Positions 8,630 to 17,699 of a DNA stretch of 64,000 bases are shown here, piece after piece. A program made the position numbers and the translations under genes. Below the pieces are notes generated by a model. That model had not been told where the DNA came from and made no database searches. It saw only the letters and a list, made by a program, of their open reading frames with translations. The stretch is from a virus: IMG/VR virus record IMGVR_UViG_3300020171_000001, positions 1 through 64,000 of that record. One strand, given 5' to 3'. Within the stretch, counting starts at the first letter, position 1, and each line of letters opens with the position of its first letter.

Positions 8630-9009
8630 CACGCGGGCACCCAGCCCCGCTTCGTGAGCTTTTCCCAGCGGCCATGCATCCAGCGGGTCTCGAGCGTGGT
8701 CTTTGGTCCCCGTACGGGGGTTTCCTCGGTCTTGGCTGGCAGGGTCTGGCCCTCGCCAATCAGCCAGACCGTCATACCGCTGACGGGCTCACGGAAGCAT
8801 CCGCTGCCGGGCCCCACGCCCACCGTATCCAGTTCTCGCCCGTCGAGGCTCATCAAGTCCTCCACCATGGGCTTGTACGCATCGACCCGATGCCGGCCGA
8901 CGGGCCACCAGTGCGTGACCCGGATCGGCAGGGCGTCCAGAGTGCTACTGCCCAGCACGTAGAGCGCTGTGCCCAACGTCTTGGGACAGACCTTGAGGGT
9001 ATAGCGCAT
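8629..9009 (-). CDS. Hypothetical protein
   Basis: 126 aa, beta-rich, Gly/Trp-containing C terminus (WMHGRWEKLTKRGW). No motif recognised. Starts at the only ATG, 11 nt from the upstream stop. Confidence 0.75.
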   Translation of the reverse strand: MRYTLKVCPKTLGTALYVLGSSTLDALPIRVTHWWPVGRHRVDAYKPMVEDLMSLDGRELDTVGVGPGSGCFREPVSGMTVWLIGEGQTLPAKTEETPVRGPKTTLETRWMHGRWEKLTKRGWVPA

Positions 9010-9020
9010 GGTGTGGGGCG

Positions 9021-9413
9021 CTAAGGCGCCCCTTTTGTCGGTTCCCGCAGGGCCGTGACGAACTGCGCGAGCATCTGCTTGGCCAAAACTATGCCCTCCT
9101 CGAAGGTCAGCAGGTCTCCCGTGGCTGTGCAGTGCACAGCGTAGCGCATCCGGATCGGCATGCCGCAGTTGCAGTCGCTTGCACAGTTGCCCTCGCAGTT
9201 ACAGTCCTCCGTCGAACACTGAGCGATCGGGACGACGGCGAAGCCACAGGGCAAGGACCGGTTCAGGGCAACCGCGGCATCGGCGTCACTGTGCAGGCCC
9301 TCCAGCGACCCACAGGTGTCGCACCGCTCGACCCCGGCGATGCCCTCATCAGCATGCCAAGGGAAGGCAACGCCGCGCACCGGTGAGTCCCCGCAGATAT
9401 CACAGGCTGTCAC
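9021..9413 (-). CDS. Cysteine-rich multi-zinc-ribbon protein
   Basis: 130 aa with twelve Cys in the first 85 residues: CDICGD, CDTCGS, then CSTEDCNCEGNC and CNCG. The first two CxxC pairs read as one ribbon; the denser cluster may hold another metal. Overlaps the next upstream gene by ATGA (9410-9413). Confidence 0.82.
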   Translation of the reverse strand: MTACDICGDSPVRGVAFPWHADEGIAGVERCDTCGSLEGLHSDADAAVALNRSLPCGFAVVPIAQCSTEDCNCEGNCASDCNCGMPIRMRYAVHCTATGDLLTFEEGIVLAKQMLAQFVTALREPTKGAP

Positions 9414-10864
9414 TCGGGCGCTCCCGTGGACAGGGCATCGAAGCGGTTCAGGCTGGCAGGGCGGTCCGCAGCGGCGGCAGAGGATGGCACCCGCAGGGGC
9501 GGCGGCGGCACATCGTCGAGGCCGAGATCGAGGCCGGCGAACCGCGCCGTGCTCGCACCGCTGGCGACCTGGGCAGCCTCCATGTCCTCCGGGATGGCAT
9601 ACTTCCCGAACTCGAATCGCGCGGTGTCCACGGCTCGGAGCGAGACAGCCTTCAGGACCTTCTCCACGTCGCCCGTCTTCTCCTTGGTCTCGGCGACCAC
9701 GAGGTTGGCCGCTGCCCGAGCTTCCTCCACGGCTGCCAAGAGCATCTTCTGTTGCGACGTGGACAGCGCGATGGCGAGATCCTTGCTCATGCGTTTGACC
9801 CGCACGGCGGCGTTGCGCGCCCGCCGCACCAGCTCGTCGGGCTTCGTCTCCTGCAGCGCACTGCGCATCTCACCCAGAGCCTGCTGGATGTCGAAGGCCA
9901 CGACCCGCGCGGCCTGCTCCTCCTCCCCAGCCATGGTGGCCAGCAAGTAGGTCACCCGGACGTGATGATAGCAGGCACTCCGGTTCCACTCGGTGGCGCG
10001 TTCCCGGGCCTTCATGACGATGTCCTCGATGGCCGTCCGTTTGTCCAGCGGGCAGATGGGCCCGAGGAGCGAGTGCACGCCGTACCGGCGCACCGACAGG
10101 CGCAGTTCCTGCGCCAGCACACGGGCCTTCTCCTCTTCGTCGGGCTCCACGCACGTCCGCTTGGATGTCCGAACCCGCTCTTCAACCCGCTGGGTCGCAG
10201 GGACTTCGTCCCCGCCGCTCGGCGCCCCCGCGACCTCGTTCAGCGCGGCCACCACGGTGTCCGCGAGTTCCACGTCCGTGCTCTCGACGGACTCGGCGAT
10301 CCTCGTGTACTTCACGGAGCCTTGCAGGTGGATGACCTCCACGGCGCCGCAGACCACGAGTGACGGCGGGAAGGTCAGGATCCGCACCGGAGCACGCCGC
10401 TCGGGCGTGTCAGGCTGCAGGTCCGCCTGCGGCATGGGAGGCCGAGGCGGTGGCTCCGGCGCCGGCTCCAGCGCCGGCGTGAGCGCGGCCACCCGGGGCA
10501 GCAGCGGTGGCGGCGGCAGCGGCGCTGGCTCAGACACCGTGGGCGCCGGCTGCTCGGTTTTTGCGACGGGCTCGGGCGCCTGCGCCATCGGGGCCGGGAT
10601 ACGCTCCAGCGGGGGCGCGACCACCGGGGATACGGTAGCCGGCGCAGCCACCGGACGGGCCGCCGGACGGGCCACCGGCTGCGTCGACTGCGTCGGCGCG
10701 CCACCGGGGATCCGCGGCAGGAACTGACCGCGGGTCGCCTCATCCGGGAAGACCCAGACGGCTGCCTTCGGGTCAAACTTGCATCCTGCGGCGATCATCT
10801 CCTTCCGCAGGCCATCGTTGCGAGACCCGAACAGCCGTCGGGCCTCGATGGTGAGCTTGTCCAT
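9410..10864 (-). CDS. Large protein with proline-rich linker (possible DUF3150-like)
   Basis: 484 aa in three parts. An N-terminal ~50 residues with FDPKAAVWVFPDE resembles short 'W(K)FP' modules of HARP/DUF5710 type. A Pro/Ala-rich linker covers about 50-160. A helical C-terminal half (about 220-420) contains PLDKRTAIEDIV and repeated heptad-like stretches. The helical part, next to an AAA ATPase gene, recalls DUF3150 phage proteins, but I am not sure. The neighbouring ATPase at 10952-12493 is the likely partner. Confidence 0.8.
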   Translation of the reverse strand: MDKLTIEARRLFGSRNDGLRKEMIAAGCKFDPKAAVWVFPDEATRGQFLPRIPGGAPTQSTQPVARPAARPVAAPATVSPVVAPPLERIPAPMAQAPEPVAKTEQPAPTVSEPAPLPPPPLLPRVAALTPALEPAPEPPPRPPMPQADLQPDTPERRAPVRILTFPPSLVVCGAVEVIHLQGSVKYTRIAESVESTDVELADTVVAALNEVAGAPSGGDEVPATQRVEERVRTSKRTCVEPDEEEKARVLAQELRLSVRRYGVHSLLGPICPLDKRTAIEDIVMKARERATEWNRSACYHHVRVTYLLATMAGEEEQAARVVAFDIQQALGEMRSALQETKPDELVRRARNAAVRVKRMSKDLAIALSTSQQKMLLAAVEEARAAANLVVAETKEKTGDVEKVLKAVSLRAVDTARFEFGKYAIPEDMEAAQVASGASTARFAGLDLGLDDVPPPPLRVPSSAAAADRPASLNRFDALSTGAPE

Positions 10865-10951
10865 GACCTATCTCCTGGTTGCTAGTCTGTGTAACTGGCT
10901 AGGGCACGCAGGAGTCAAAGTCCCGTGCCCATCGGCCGGTCTTGCCGTGTG

Positions 10952-12493
10952 TCAAGCGAGGTTGGAGAACCGACTGCCGTCTACCTTCGTCTCCGGCAGC
11001 GACGCCGGTCGGGCTCGGCCCTTGGCCCATTTGCGAACAGCTTCGATGCGCTCCCCGGAGACCTTGGACAGAGGCACAGTGGCTCCGGCGGCCTCGATGA
11101 GATGCGCCGTGGTCACCTCTGTGCCTCCGGCGAACGCCTGGAACATACCGTCCACGACAACAGCCTCAACCTCTGCACCGGAGAAGCCTTCTGTTACCCT
11201 GGACAGGGCGTCGAGATCGAACGCAGCAGGGTCTCGCCGGCGTCGGCCCAGGTGAACCGAGAAGATGGCCCGGCGTTCCAGCAGCGTGGGCAGGTCCACG
11301 AAGAAGATCTGGTCGAAGCGCCCACGCCGTAAGAGCTCCGGCGGCAGACCCTCCACGCCATTGGAGGACGCGACGACAAACACGGGCGCCGTCTTGTCAC
11401 TCATCCATGACAGGATCATGCCGAATGTCTTCTTGCCTACCCCAGAGTCAGCAGCACCGTCGCCCCCGGCGCCGGCCAACAGCTTCTCGATTTCATCGAG
11501 CAGCACCAGGCACGGAGCCACGGCTTCTGCCGTGTTCAACATCTTTCGGACCTTTGCCTCGGATTCGCCGACCAGGCCCCCGCTCATGCGCTCGGCCGCG
11601 GCTACCAGCACCGGCAAACCCCATGACGCGCCGATGGCCAGAGCACCCACCGTTTTGCCTGTTCCAGGTGGGCCAACCAGGAGCACGCCTTTGGGCACGT
11701 CGAGGCCATACTCGCGAGCCGCCGGCGAGAAACCGAGTTGGCGTTCCACGGCCCACGCCTTGAGCAAGTCGAGGCCGCCGATTCCGTCCATCCCGTCTGC
11801 CGGTGGATCGCGCCACTCCAGGGCGCCGCTCCGCTCGACGATGCGCTTCTTCTCCCCGGAGATGATCGCCGGGTCCAGGGTGCCCACCGACACCACAGAC
11901 CGAGCGAAGCAGTCCTCTGCCTCGGCCAGGGTCAGGCCACGAGCCGCCTGCACGATCGGGCTCCGGTCCTCCGAGATACGGTTCTGCACCGCGGGCTCAA
12001 GCGCCGACACGATGTCCGCGACGGCCCGCGTGAGCACTTCCTCGTCTGGCAAGGGCCAGTCGAGAACGACCACCTCGGACTGCAACTCTATTGGCAGCGT
12101 GATCTCCGGCGACACGCAGATCACGCTCCGGCAAGAAGCCGCCGACGACGCCTTCAGGTCGTGTGCCAGCTCCCGCATCCCACGAATGACCGGCGCGTTG
12201 ACCGGGTTGTCGCCGGCCACGTAGGGGTGGAAGTCCCACAGGATGAAGATGTCCGAGGTCGTCTTCTCCCGGATAGTCATCAGCGCCTGCTGTGGATCCA
12301 TCACGGGCTCCGACCCACTCCCCGTGGGCGTTGTGAACCCCGAGGTGATGCTCCAGAGCCACAGGCCCCTGTTCATGGCATTGGCGATAGCCTGGACCGT
12401 GGTCTGGACCCGGCGCTCTTCCGCCGATCGAATCCAGATAATTGAGTACCTGGCTTTCAGGTACAAAGCCAGGGTTTCTTGCATTTTACACAT
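10952..12493 (-). CDS. Ycf46-like AAA+ ATPase
   Basis: 513 aa. Residues 1-230 form the N-terminal domain seen in Ycf46-type AAA proteins. The AAA module has Walker A GPPGTGKT (274-281), the pore-like GGLVGESE (305-312), Walker B LVLLDEIEK (329-337), sensor VVASSN and the RRGRFD arginine-finger box. The family resembles the FtsH/katanin AAA core without a protease; the cellular role is not settled. ATG 12493 has GGGAG 8 nt upstream. Followed 87 nt later by the proline-rich protein gene. Confidence 0.92.
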   Translation of the reverse strand: MCKMQETLALYLKARYSIIWIRSAEERRVQTTVQAIANAMNRGLWLWSITSGFTTPTGSGSEPVMDPQQALMTIREKTTSDIFILWDFHPYVAGDNPVNAPVIRGMRELAHDLKASSAASCRSVICVSPEITLPIELQSEVVVLDWPLPDEEVLTRAVADIVSALEPAVQNRISEDRSPIVQAARGLTLAEAEDCFARSVVSVGTLDPAIISGEKKRIVERSGALEWRDPPADGMDGIGGLDLLKAWAVERQLGFSPAAREYGLDVPKGVLLVGPPGTGKTVGALAIGASWGLPVLVAAAERMSGGLVGESEAKVRKMLNTAEAVAPCLVLLDEIEKLLAGAGGDGAADSGVGKKTFGMILSWMSDKTAPVFVVASSNGVEGLPPELLRRGRFDQIFFVDLPTLLERRAIFSVHLGRRRRDPAAFDLDALSRVTEGFSGAEVEAVVVDGMFQAFAGGTEVTTAHLIEAAGATVPLSKVSGERIEAVRKWAKGRARPASLPETKVDGSRFSNLA

Positions 12494-12509
12494 CTGCTGT
12501 TCTCCCTCT

Positions 12510-12794
12510 CTAGTGGCTGTGCGTCTTGGCCACGGCCCCTGCCGTGACTCCCTGCTGCTGCATCTTCGTTCGGGTCAGCCAACTCCCCTCCCGAAACAAT
12601 CGCGCCACCGCGCACGACTCATGCCAGCCGGCTCCGGCGGCCAGCGTCCCGGACCAGCCCACGATGTGGACCCGCCCGTCGCGTCCGACCACCAGCGACT
12701 TCCGCCCCGCCGCGATCTCGGCGTCCAGAGCGGCCAGCGCCTGTTCCCGCAGCAGCTTCTCCTGCTGTTGCAGAGTCTTCACATCGCAAGGCAT
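12510..12794 (-). CDS. Hypothetical protein
   Basis: 94 aa. N-terminal amphipathic helix (LQQQEKLLREQALAALDAEI) followed by a small beta segment. Lies directly upstream of the AAA ATPase gene. No family recognised. Confidence 0.75.
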   Translation of the reverse strand: MPCDVKTLQQQEKLLREQALAALDAEIAAGRKSLVVGRDGRVHIVGWSGTLAAGAGWHESCAVARLFREGSWLTRTKMQQQGVTAGAVAKTHSH

Positions 12795-12803
12795 CGGTGG
12801 CGG

Positions 12804-13028
12804 CTAGTACTCCTCGTGCCCGGGATACCGCTGGGCAAAGTGCCTGAGCCGTTGCTCCACGGCGTCGGCGTGACGCCCCACGACGCAGAGCATGTGGTGG
12901 CCCGTCTCCGGCGCACGTCGAGAGCAGTACTCGGTGCGCCGCAGGCCCAGGAACGAGACCACGTCCAGGATCATGTCCGTGGGCACCAAGCTGTCAGCGG
13001 TCATCAGGCCGAACCAGACGCAGGTCAA
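12804..13028 (-). CDS. Small hypothetical protein, TTG start
   Basis: 74 aa. A TTG at 13028 overlaps the preceding TGA as TTGA with AGG 6 nt upstream; the alternative ATG at 13004 has no clear ribosome site. Central TEYCSRRAPE and a His-rich tail. No family. Confidence 0.6.
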   Translation of the reverse strand: MTCVWFGLMTADSLVPTDMILDVVSFLGLRRTEYCSRRAPETGHHMLCVVGRHADAVEQRLRHFAQRYPGHEEY

Positions 13029-13378
13029 TGGTTGCCTAAGCCTCCGGTTTTCGTGCGCTGGCCCCGGAGAAGCTTCTCCAGGAACGCGACGACGATGTAG
13101 CCAGGAGCACGCTTCGACGCGAAGAGCACTAGGCTTTCCCACGACAGTTCCAGACCACATGGATGCCCCGTGCTCAGGATATCTTCCACATGCTCGATTG
13201 CATTCCCCAGCTCCTGCACAGACCGGCCTACGCAGTAGAACGCCTTGCGCTTCTGGGCCAGGTGCTCTGCGATGTCCCACACGGCGGCTTTCAGGGCCTC
13301 ACGCAGTACTCCGTTTGGGACCTCGTGCTTCTGACACAGGGCTTCGAACTGGGCTTCTATTGCTTCTTTGTCCAGCAT
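13025..13378 (-). CDS. Hypothetical helical protein
   Basis: 117 aa, mainly helical (EAIEAQFEALCQKH, LREALKAAVWDIAEHL). No recognised family. Spaced 14 nt after its upstream neighbour. Confidence 0.75.
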   Translation of the reverse strand: MLDKEAIEAQFEALCQKHEVPNGVLREALKAAVWDIAEHLAQKRKAFYCVGRSVQELGNAIEHVEDILSTGHPCGLELSWESLVLFASKRAPGYIVVAFLEKLLRGQRTKTGGLGNH

Positions 13379-13392
13379 CCCCTACTCCTCCG

Positions 13393-13590
13393 TCAGTCGA
13401 GATAGATAGCGTTGTCGTGGTGGCATTGGCGTACCCAGAGTCTGTGGGTGCTCCACTGGTAGACCCCATGAGCATCGAACACCGTGACCGTGCTTCGTCC
13501 GGTGACCACCAGGCGGTAGAAGCCCCCGCCTACTGAGTCTACTTCTCCGCCGTAGATAGCCTGCAAGGCGCGGGCCTGGGCCTCGCTCAT
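13393..13590 (-). CDS. Small hypothetical protein
   Basis: 65 aa. ATG overlaps the stop of the 26-aa gene upstream (ATGA). Beta-type composition with two Trp; no family. Confidence 0.7.
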   Translation of the reverse strand: MSEAQARALQAIYGGEVDSVGGGFYRLVVTGRSTVTVFDAHGVYQWSTHRLWVRQCHHDNAIYLD

Positions 13591-13667
13591 CCGGGGTCTT
13601 CCCAGCTCACGTTGGCGTGTGCGTCGATGTCGCCTCCGCTGCGGTCCACGGAGAGGGTGTTAGACAT
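13587..13667 (-). CDS. Micro-protein of 26 aa
   Basis: Open frame of 27 codons with GAGGAGG 8 nt before the ATG (the best ribosome site in this stretch) and an ATGA overlap with the next gene. It fills an otherwise empty gap of exactly that length, strong positional support. The peptide is polar and acidic (SVDRSGGDIDAHAN). Function unknown; it may serve mainly to load ribosomes for the following gene. Confidence 0.65.
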   Translation of the reverse strand: MSNTLSVDRSGGDIDAHANVSWEDPG

Positions 13668-13669
13668 TG

Positions 13670-14029
13670 CTATACCTCCTCGTCGTCGATCTTCGGCTCC
13701 TCGCCGAGCAGGTCGCAGACTGAGACATACAGTTCGCCGAGGTCGATCCAGTCCTCGTCGCAGACCGGGGCGTGCAGCCCAGACTCGAGCCGGCGCACGC
13801 CCCCGGTGACGTTCACGAGGTCGACGAGGGCCCGCGCAGCGTTGCGCAGCTTGCCCATCTCGGACAGTTCATCGTCGAGATAGACCATGGCTCCGCACGG
13901 GCACACCCCGGCAGGCACTTCGCAGCCCGGCTCGCAGGCTCCCCACTGTCCGATGCCAAGCGGTTCAATACTGGCGTCTCCTTCCTGGAAGATGGTGTCG
14001 CAGTTGTCACAGACGTACTGCCGCAGCAT
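13670..14029 (-). CDS. Zinc-ribbon-like hypothetical protein
   Basis: 119 aa. CDNCDTIF at residues 7-14 and two further Cys pairs (CEPGCEV, CPCGAM) suggest a rubredoxin-like or double zinc ribbon in the first 50 residues; the rest is acidic and helical. Confidence 0.8.
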   Translation of the reverse strand: MLRQYVCDNCDTIFQEGDASIEPLGIGQWGACEPGCEVPAGVCPCGAMVYLDDELSEMGKLRNAARALVDLVNVTGGVRRLESGLHAPVCDEDWIDLGELYVSVCDLLGEEPKIDDEEV

Positions 14030-14032
14030 TGG

Positions 14033-14308
14033 CTACTCCTCCTCAGACTGCGCCGGTACCTCCGGCAGTGCAGCGCGAAGCGATATCATGTACTTCAGCG
14101 TCTCCACGAAGCCGTGCTCGTTGAAGTACGCAGCGGCCTTCTCCTGGTTCGGCCAGGAGACACTCACTGAGCATCTCTCCTCTGCTTCCTGGAGGACCCA
14201 GGCCAGCTCACGAACGAGCTTCATCTCGACGCTGGGCCCTGAGCCATAGGCCAGGTTGTCCCGGGTGATCCGCGTGATACCGCTGCGGATAACGTGCGGG
14301 CGCTTCAC
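14033..14308 (-). CDS. Hypothetical protein
   Basis: 91 aa. Basic start (MKRPHVIRSG), helical middle (VRELAWVLQEAEE) and an acidic SEEE tail. ATGA overlap with the upstream gene. No family. Confidence 0.75.
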   Translation of the reverse strand: MKRPHVIRSGITRITRDNLAYGSGPSVEMKLVRELAWVLQEAEERCSVSVSWPNQEKAAAYFNEHGFVETLKYMISLRAALPEVPAQSEEE

Positions 14309-14583
14309 GAGGAAGGCTCCGAGGCCAGGTCTTCCATGGCTTCTTGCACAGCGTCGAGTTCTCTGGCAGCTCTCTCCATCATGCCAATGGCCTGCATCGC
14401 AGCCTCCTGCGCGGACTCGGCTTCGACGCAGGCGTCCATCAACTCATGGTAGATGAACTTGGCCAGTCCATCTCCCTCCGCGTCCGGCTGGATGAAGTCC
14501 TCGCCGTCGGGGTACGCCGCCTGGGCCGTTGAGATCAACTTTGAGGCGATGCCACTCAGCGACTCTCTGTCCTTGGTTCTCAT
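14305..14583 (-). CDS. Helical acidic hypothetical protein
   Basis: 92 aa. Start at 14583 gives an ATGA overlap with the preceding gene. C-terminal half is a long amphipathic helix (AESAQEAAMQAIGMMERAA), possibly a coiled coil. No family. Confidence 0.75.
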   Translation of the reverse strand: MRTKDRESLSGIASKLISTAQAAYPDGEDFIQPDAEGDGLAKFIYHELMDACVEAESAQEAAMQAIGMMERAARELDAVQEAMEDLASEPSS

Positions 14584-14828
14584 GCTCTGCTCCCTTTGCT
14601 CCTTCCGGTGGTCTGCTCCAGTCGATGCAAACCGATAAGCGCCGAGCCCCAGTCGCCCTCGTGGGCTTGCCACGTCATGGCGGGCAAGCCCCTGTCGGGG
14701 CGCAGACGCATGCGCTGCTGGGCCCAGCGCTCGGCTGCCTCCGAGGGGGATACACAGCCCCCTCCGAGAGCGATGACCTCGCTGGGCAGCCGCGTATCAT
14801 GCGGCACGATCAGTACGAAGCACTTCAT
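14580..14828 (-). CDS. Hypothetical protein
   Basis: 82 aa. Hydrophobic first strand (MKCFVLIVPHD), then a basic helix. ATGA overlaps on both ends. No family recognised. Confidence 0.75.
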   Translation of the reverse strand: MKCFVLIVPHDTRLPSEVIALGGGCVSPSEAAERWAQQRMRLRPDRGLPAMTWQAHEGDWGSALIGLHRLEQTTGRSKGSRA

Positions 14829-15718
14829 TTACTTGCTCCAGCCCCCCGTCCATGTCCCCGCGGGCCGTCCCAGTAGTTGGGCTCGGAGGGACCGTAGATG
14901 ACCTTGAGGTTGGCAGCGCCGCTCACCAGATAGAGTTCCTCGCGATAGAACTCGCGCCAGAGCAGCTCGATCTGCTCGGTGAGCAAGGCTGCCAGGCCCT
15001 TGGGCTCTGGCACGTTGGCCCATATCTCGACGCGGTCGAGGTCGACGCCGTGGTACCGCGCCGGCCCCCGGCGGCCCTTGTCAAGGCGAACAGGCCGCTG
15101 CTCGGCCGTGAAACCCCAGGCGGCCAGAGCCCCGACTACGATGCGCGCCCGGGCTTTGATGTATCCGTCGGAGTCACTCTGGTTTGCAGCGCCCGCGGAC
15201 CATATGTCCGAGGTGAACACATGGGTCAGCCCACGCTCTCGGGGCATCAGCCAGCTCGGACGCCGAATAGCACCGGTCAGGACGACCGGCGACGGCGGCG
15301 ACGACGACGACGGCGCGTTCAGTCCCAATGCCCCCCACAGGGCGCTCCAGATGCGCCAGGATGCCCAGGACCGGCGGGCCCGGCCCTGCTCGTTCAGCGC
15401 CTCCATTCGCAGCAGGAGCCCGCGCTCAGCGATGATCGCGCTGGCCCGGTCGCAGCGCTCTCGCCGGCGCCGATCCGGCAAGTCTCCCTCGAGAGACGCT
15501 CGGCTCTGCCCGGGGCCATAGCCTGTAGCCGGGGGCACGTACGGTAGGGGCTTGCGCCTGGGGTATGCCTGGCGTTCCCACCGGTCCACGAGACGCCACA
15601 CGGCCTCTTGCCAGAGCAGAGTCATGGCCCCCATACGCCGGGCTCCACGCTCGTGCGATTGCCACAGCTCCAACACCTCGTCCCAGGAACTCAGCGGCCA
15701 CGGTTCGGGCTTGCCCAT
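14825..15718 (-). CDS. Hypothetical protein, Arg/Trp-rich
   Basis: 297 aa. Residues 1-75 are rich in Trp and Arg (WQEAVWRLVDRWERQ). A Ser/Pro run (SSSSPPSP) separates a second, mixed alpha/beta half with YHGVDLDRVEIW. No catalytic motif seen. Start at ATG 15718, 9 nt after the upstream stop. Confidence 0.78.
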   Translation of the reverse strand: MGKPEPWPLSSWDEVLELWQSHERGARRMGAMTLLWQEAVWRLVDRWERQAYPRRKPLPYVPPATGYGPGQSRASLEGDLPDRRRRERCDRASAIIAERGLLLRMEALNEQGRARRSWASWRIWSALWGALGLNAPSSSSPPSPVVLTGAIRRPSWLMPRERGLTHVFTSDIWSAGAANQSDSDGYIKARARIVVGALAAWGFTAEQRPVRLDKGRRGPARYHGVDLDRVEIWANVPEPKGLAALLTEQIELLWREFYREELYLVSGAANLKVIYGPSEPNYWDGPRGHGRGAGASK

Positions 15719-15726
15719 CGCGGTGG

Positions 15727-16188
15727 TTACAGGACCTCTGCTTTGCAGCATGTGCAGACCGAGATCCACTGGCCCACAGGCCCCAATCCGCACCACACCG
15801 GCTTGACCTGCGGGTGCAAGCACGGAACGACGATCGGCACGGGCCCACCGGGTAGCGGGACCACCTGCGCCGCGAGCACCACGCCGTCGGTCTGCCGAAA
15901 GAGCTCAGGGGCATACCCGCCATCGAACTGCCGACCGACCCGAGAGTCCGATTGGTCCCAGCCGATGTAGACGAAGGGCTGCTTCGAGGGAACAGCCAAG
16001 TCCCGAGCGTACCGATCCTCGTCCGGATGCTCGAGGACCCAGCCCCGGGCTCCCGCGCGGGCGCTCACGGTGACGGTGCTCATGCCTTCCCGGAGTTCCA
16101 CAGCGAAGACCCCCGGGTACTTGAGCGTGGTCAGGTCGCCTGCCAGGTTGCGCACCTGGCACCTTGCCAACGCCGCAATGCTATCCAT
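15727..16188 (-). CDS. Hypothetical protein
   Basis: 153 aa, beta-rich, ending CTCCKAEVL. Overlaps the preceding gene by 8 nt. No family recognised. Confidence 0.78.
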   Translation of the reverse strand: MDSIAALARCQVRNLAGDLTTLKYPGVFAVELREGMSTVTVSARAGARGWVLEHPDEDRYARDLAVPSKQPFVYIGWDQSDSRVGRQFDGGYAPELFRQTDGVVLAAQVVPLPGGPVPIVVPCLHPQVKPVWCGLGPVGQWISVCTCCKAEVL

Positions 16189-16420
16189 CTGCCACCAGGA
16201 GCTTGTGAAACGTGGTCGCCCACACGTCCCGGCTGCAGATCCAGCCGTTCATCTCACCACGGCGATCACAGCCTCGGTCCCAGTACGGTCTCTCCGGGTA
16301 CTGCTGGTAGACGTATCCGTCCCTGCCGTCGTAGTACCGGAAGCCATGAGCATCGAGTCCCAGGTACTCCATGCCCTCCGGAGTCAGCGGGCCCCCGAAG
16401 CGATTGGCTGGGGGCGCCAT
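16181..16420 (-). CDS. Hypothetical aromatic-rich protein
   Basis: 79 aa. Start at the TGATG junction (16420). Tyr-rich (FRYYDGRDGYVYQQYPERPYW). No family; could be a secreted or DNA-mimic-like small protein but nothing decides this. Confidence 0.72.
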   Translation of the reverse strand: MAPPANRFGGPLTPEGMEYLGLDAHGFRYYDGRDGYVYQQYPERPYWDRGCDRRGEMNGWICSRDVWATTFHKLLVADG

Positions 16421-17112
16421 CAGACCGTGGCGCTCGGGGCGCACAAGAACGACTCGCCCGAAGGCACGCCGTGAGGCACCCGGTAGCAGTCTGGGCTCGT
16501 CCCGAGAACCCAGAGGGCCGGCGTGCAGGCCCAGCACTCCTCCTGGCGCGGCTGCCGACGCACGAAGGTCTCTCCGCACTCCGGGCATCGGGTCCAGTGG
16601 ACCGCGGGCATCGCCGGGTCACGGAAGCCATCGGCTTCGATGTGCGCCGGACGCCCGTCCGTCGTCATGAAGGCTCCGGCCACCGAGTCGAAGTACACTG
16701 GCACGAGCCGAACCGGGATCGGTTCAGCCGGGTACCCGTGCACCACGGCATGCGCCAGGTGCTCCATGTACCCCTCGCGAGCCATTGCCCACAGCTGCTC
16801 AACGGCCTCCACCGGCGGCGCGCCAAGGCCGGGCGCCGAGTCGAAGTACACCGTACCGACCCCAGCAACCTGGTAGGGCCACACGCCGCGATTGAAGGAC
16901 GACGGGCACCACGGGGCCGCGTGCCGAGCACGGAGACGCGCGTCACTGTCTTCGCCCCCGCCCCCGCCCCCGCGGTCACTCGCCCGCAGCGCGGCTCCGT
17001 GCCAACGGTACGTGACCTCGCCGTCATACGACAGGTGGAATGAGAACCTGTTGCCCATCTGCGACATCTGAGCAATCACGGGGCGCTCAGACCAGCTTCC
17101 CATGCTGTTCAT
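16420..17112 (-). CDS. Hypothetical protein with C-terminal zinc ribbon
   Basis: 230 aa. Gly run (six G) at about residue 50. CPECGETF...CWAC around 175-195 forms a clear four-Cys zinc ribbon. The middle part has repeated VYFDS (twice). ATGA overlap with the upstream gene. Function unknown. Confidence 0.8.
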   Translation of the reverse strand: MNSMGSWSERPVIAQMSQMGNRFSFHLSYDGEVTYRWHGAALRASDRGGGGGGEDSDARLRARHAAPWCPSSFNRGVWPYQVAGVGTVYFDSAPGLGAPPVEAVEQLWAMAREGYMEHLAHAVVHGYPAEPIPVRLVPVYFDSVAGAFMTTDGRPAHIEADGFRDPAMPAVHWTRCPECGETFVRRQPRQEECWACTPALWVLGTSPDCYRVPHGVPSGESFLCAPSATV

Positions 17113-17699
17113 CTGGCCGCAGACGAGCTGTCGGCTTCCGCCGCCACACGGGCGAGGAGGAAGTGCCGGCCGCTCTGCGCCCCGACCCGACTGGGCAAGT
17201 GGCTCCCGGGCAGGTTGCCGAGTACCTCGAACAGCGAGAGGTACCCGCCGTAGAACAGACCGACGAGCATCTTGTGCTCGGTCTTCGGCATGCTACGCCA
17301 TGTGTCGCCCCAGAACACAGGGCAGTGCACGAACGGGAGTCGAGTACTGCTCTGCATCCGGAGCACACGCTCTCGGGCTGGCGTCAGCCCGCGAGATGGC
17401 TGGACCTTCTCGAAGCCCGGCGGCTTGACCCGGGCCGTCCGGTGGCTCGTACGCGCGTACTCGGATACGTCGCGGAGCAGAACCCAGATGCCCGACGGGC
17501 GCTCGGTAATCGCCCCGTCGCAGATCTTGCCGTCTCGAACAGCAAGCTGCCCGGCGTACTCACCGGGCAAGCCATACGGGGCCCAATCGGCGAGAGCAAC
17601 AGGCCCATCAGCCGTGAGCACATGGGTGTAGCCCATGCCCCCGGCCTCTGCGACCACCTCGGCGTGGTTCCGCATCAGCGCCATCTCGCCGCGCGTCAC
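17109..17699 (-). CDS. Hypothetical protein
   Basis: 196 aa from a GTG at 17699 that overlaps the upstream TGA (GTGA); ATG 17684 is the alternative and neither has a strong ribosome site. Central PFVHCPVFWGDTWRSMPKTE and GGYLSLFEVLGNL are hydrophobic. No family. Confidence 0.7.
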   Translation of the reverse strand: MTRGEMALMRNHAEVVAEAGGMGYTHVLTADGPVALADWAPYGLPGEYAGQLAVRDGKICDGAITERPSGIWVLLRDVSEYARTSHRTARVKPPGFEKVQPSRGLTPARERVLRMQSSTRLPFVHCPVFWGDTWRSMPKTEHKMLVGLFYGGYLSLFEVLGNLPGSHLPSRVGAQSGRHFLLARVAAEADSSSAAR

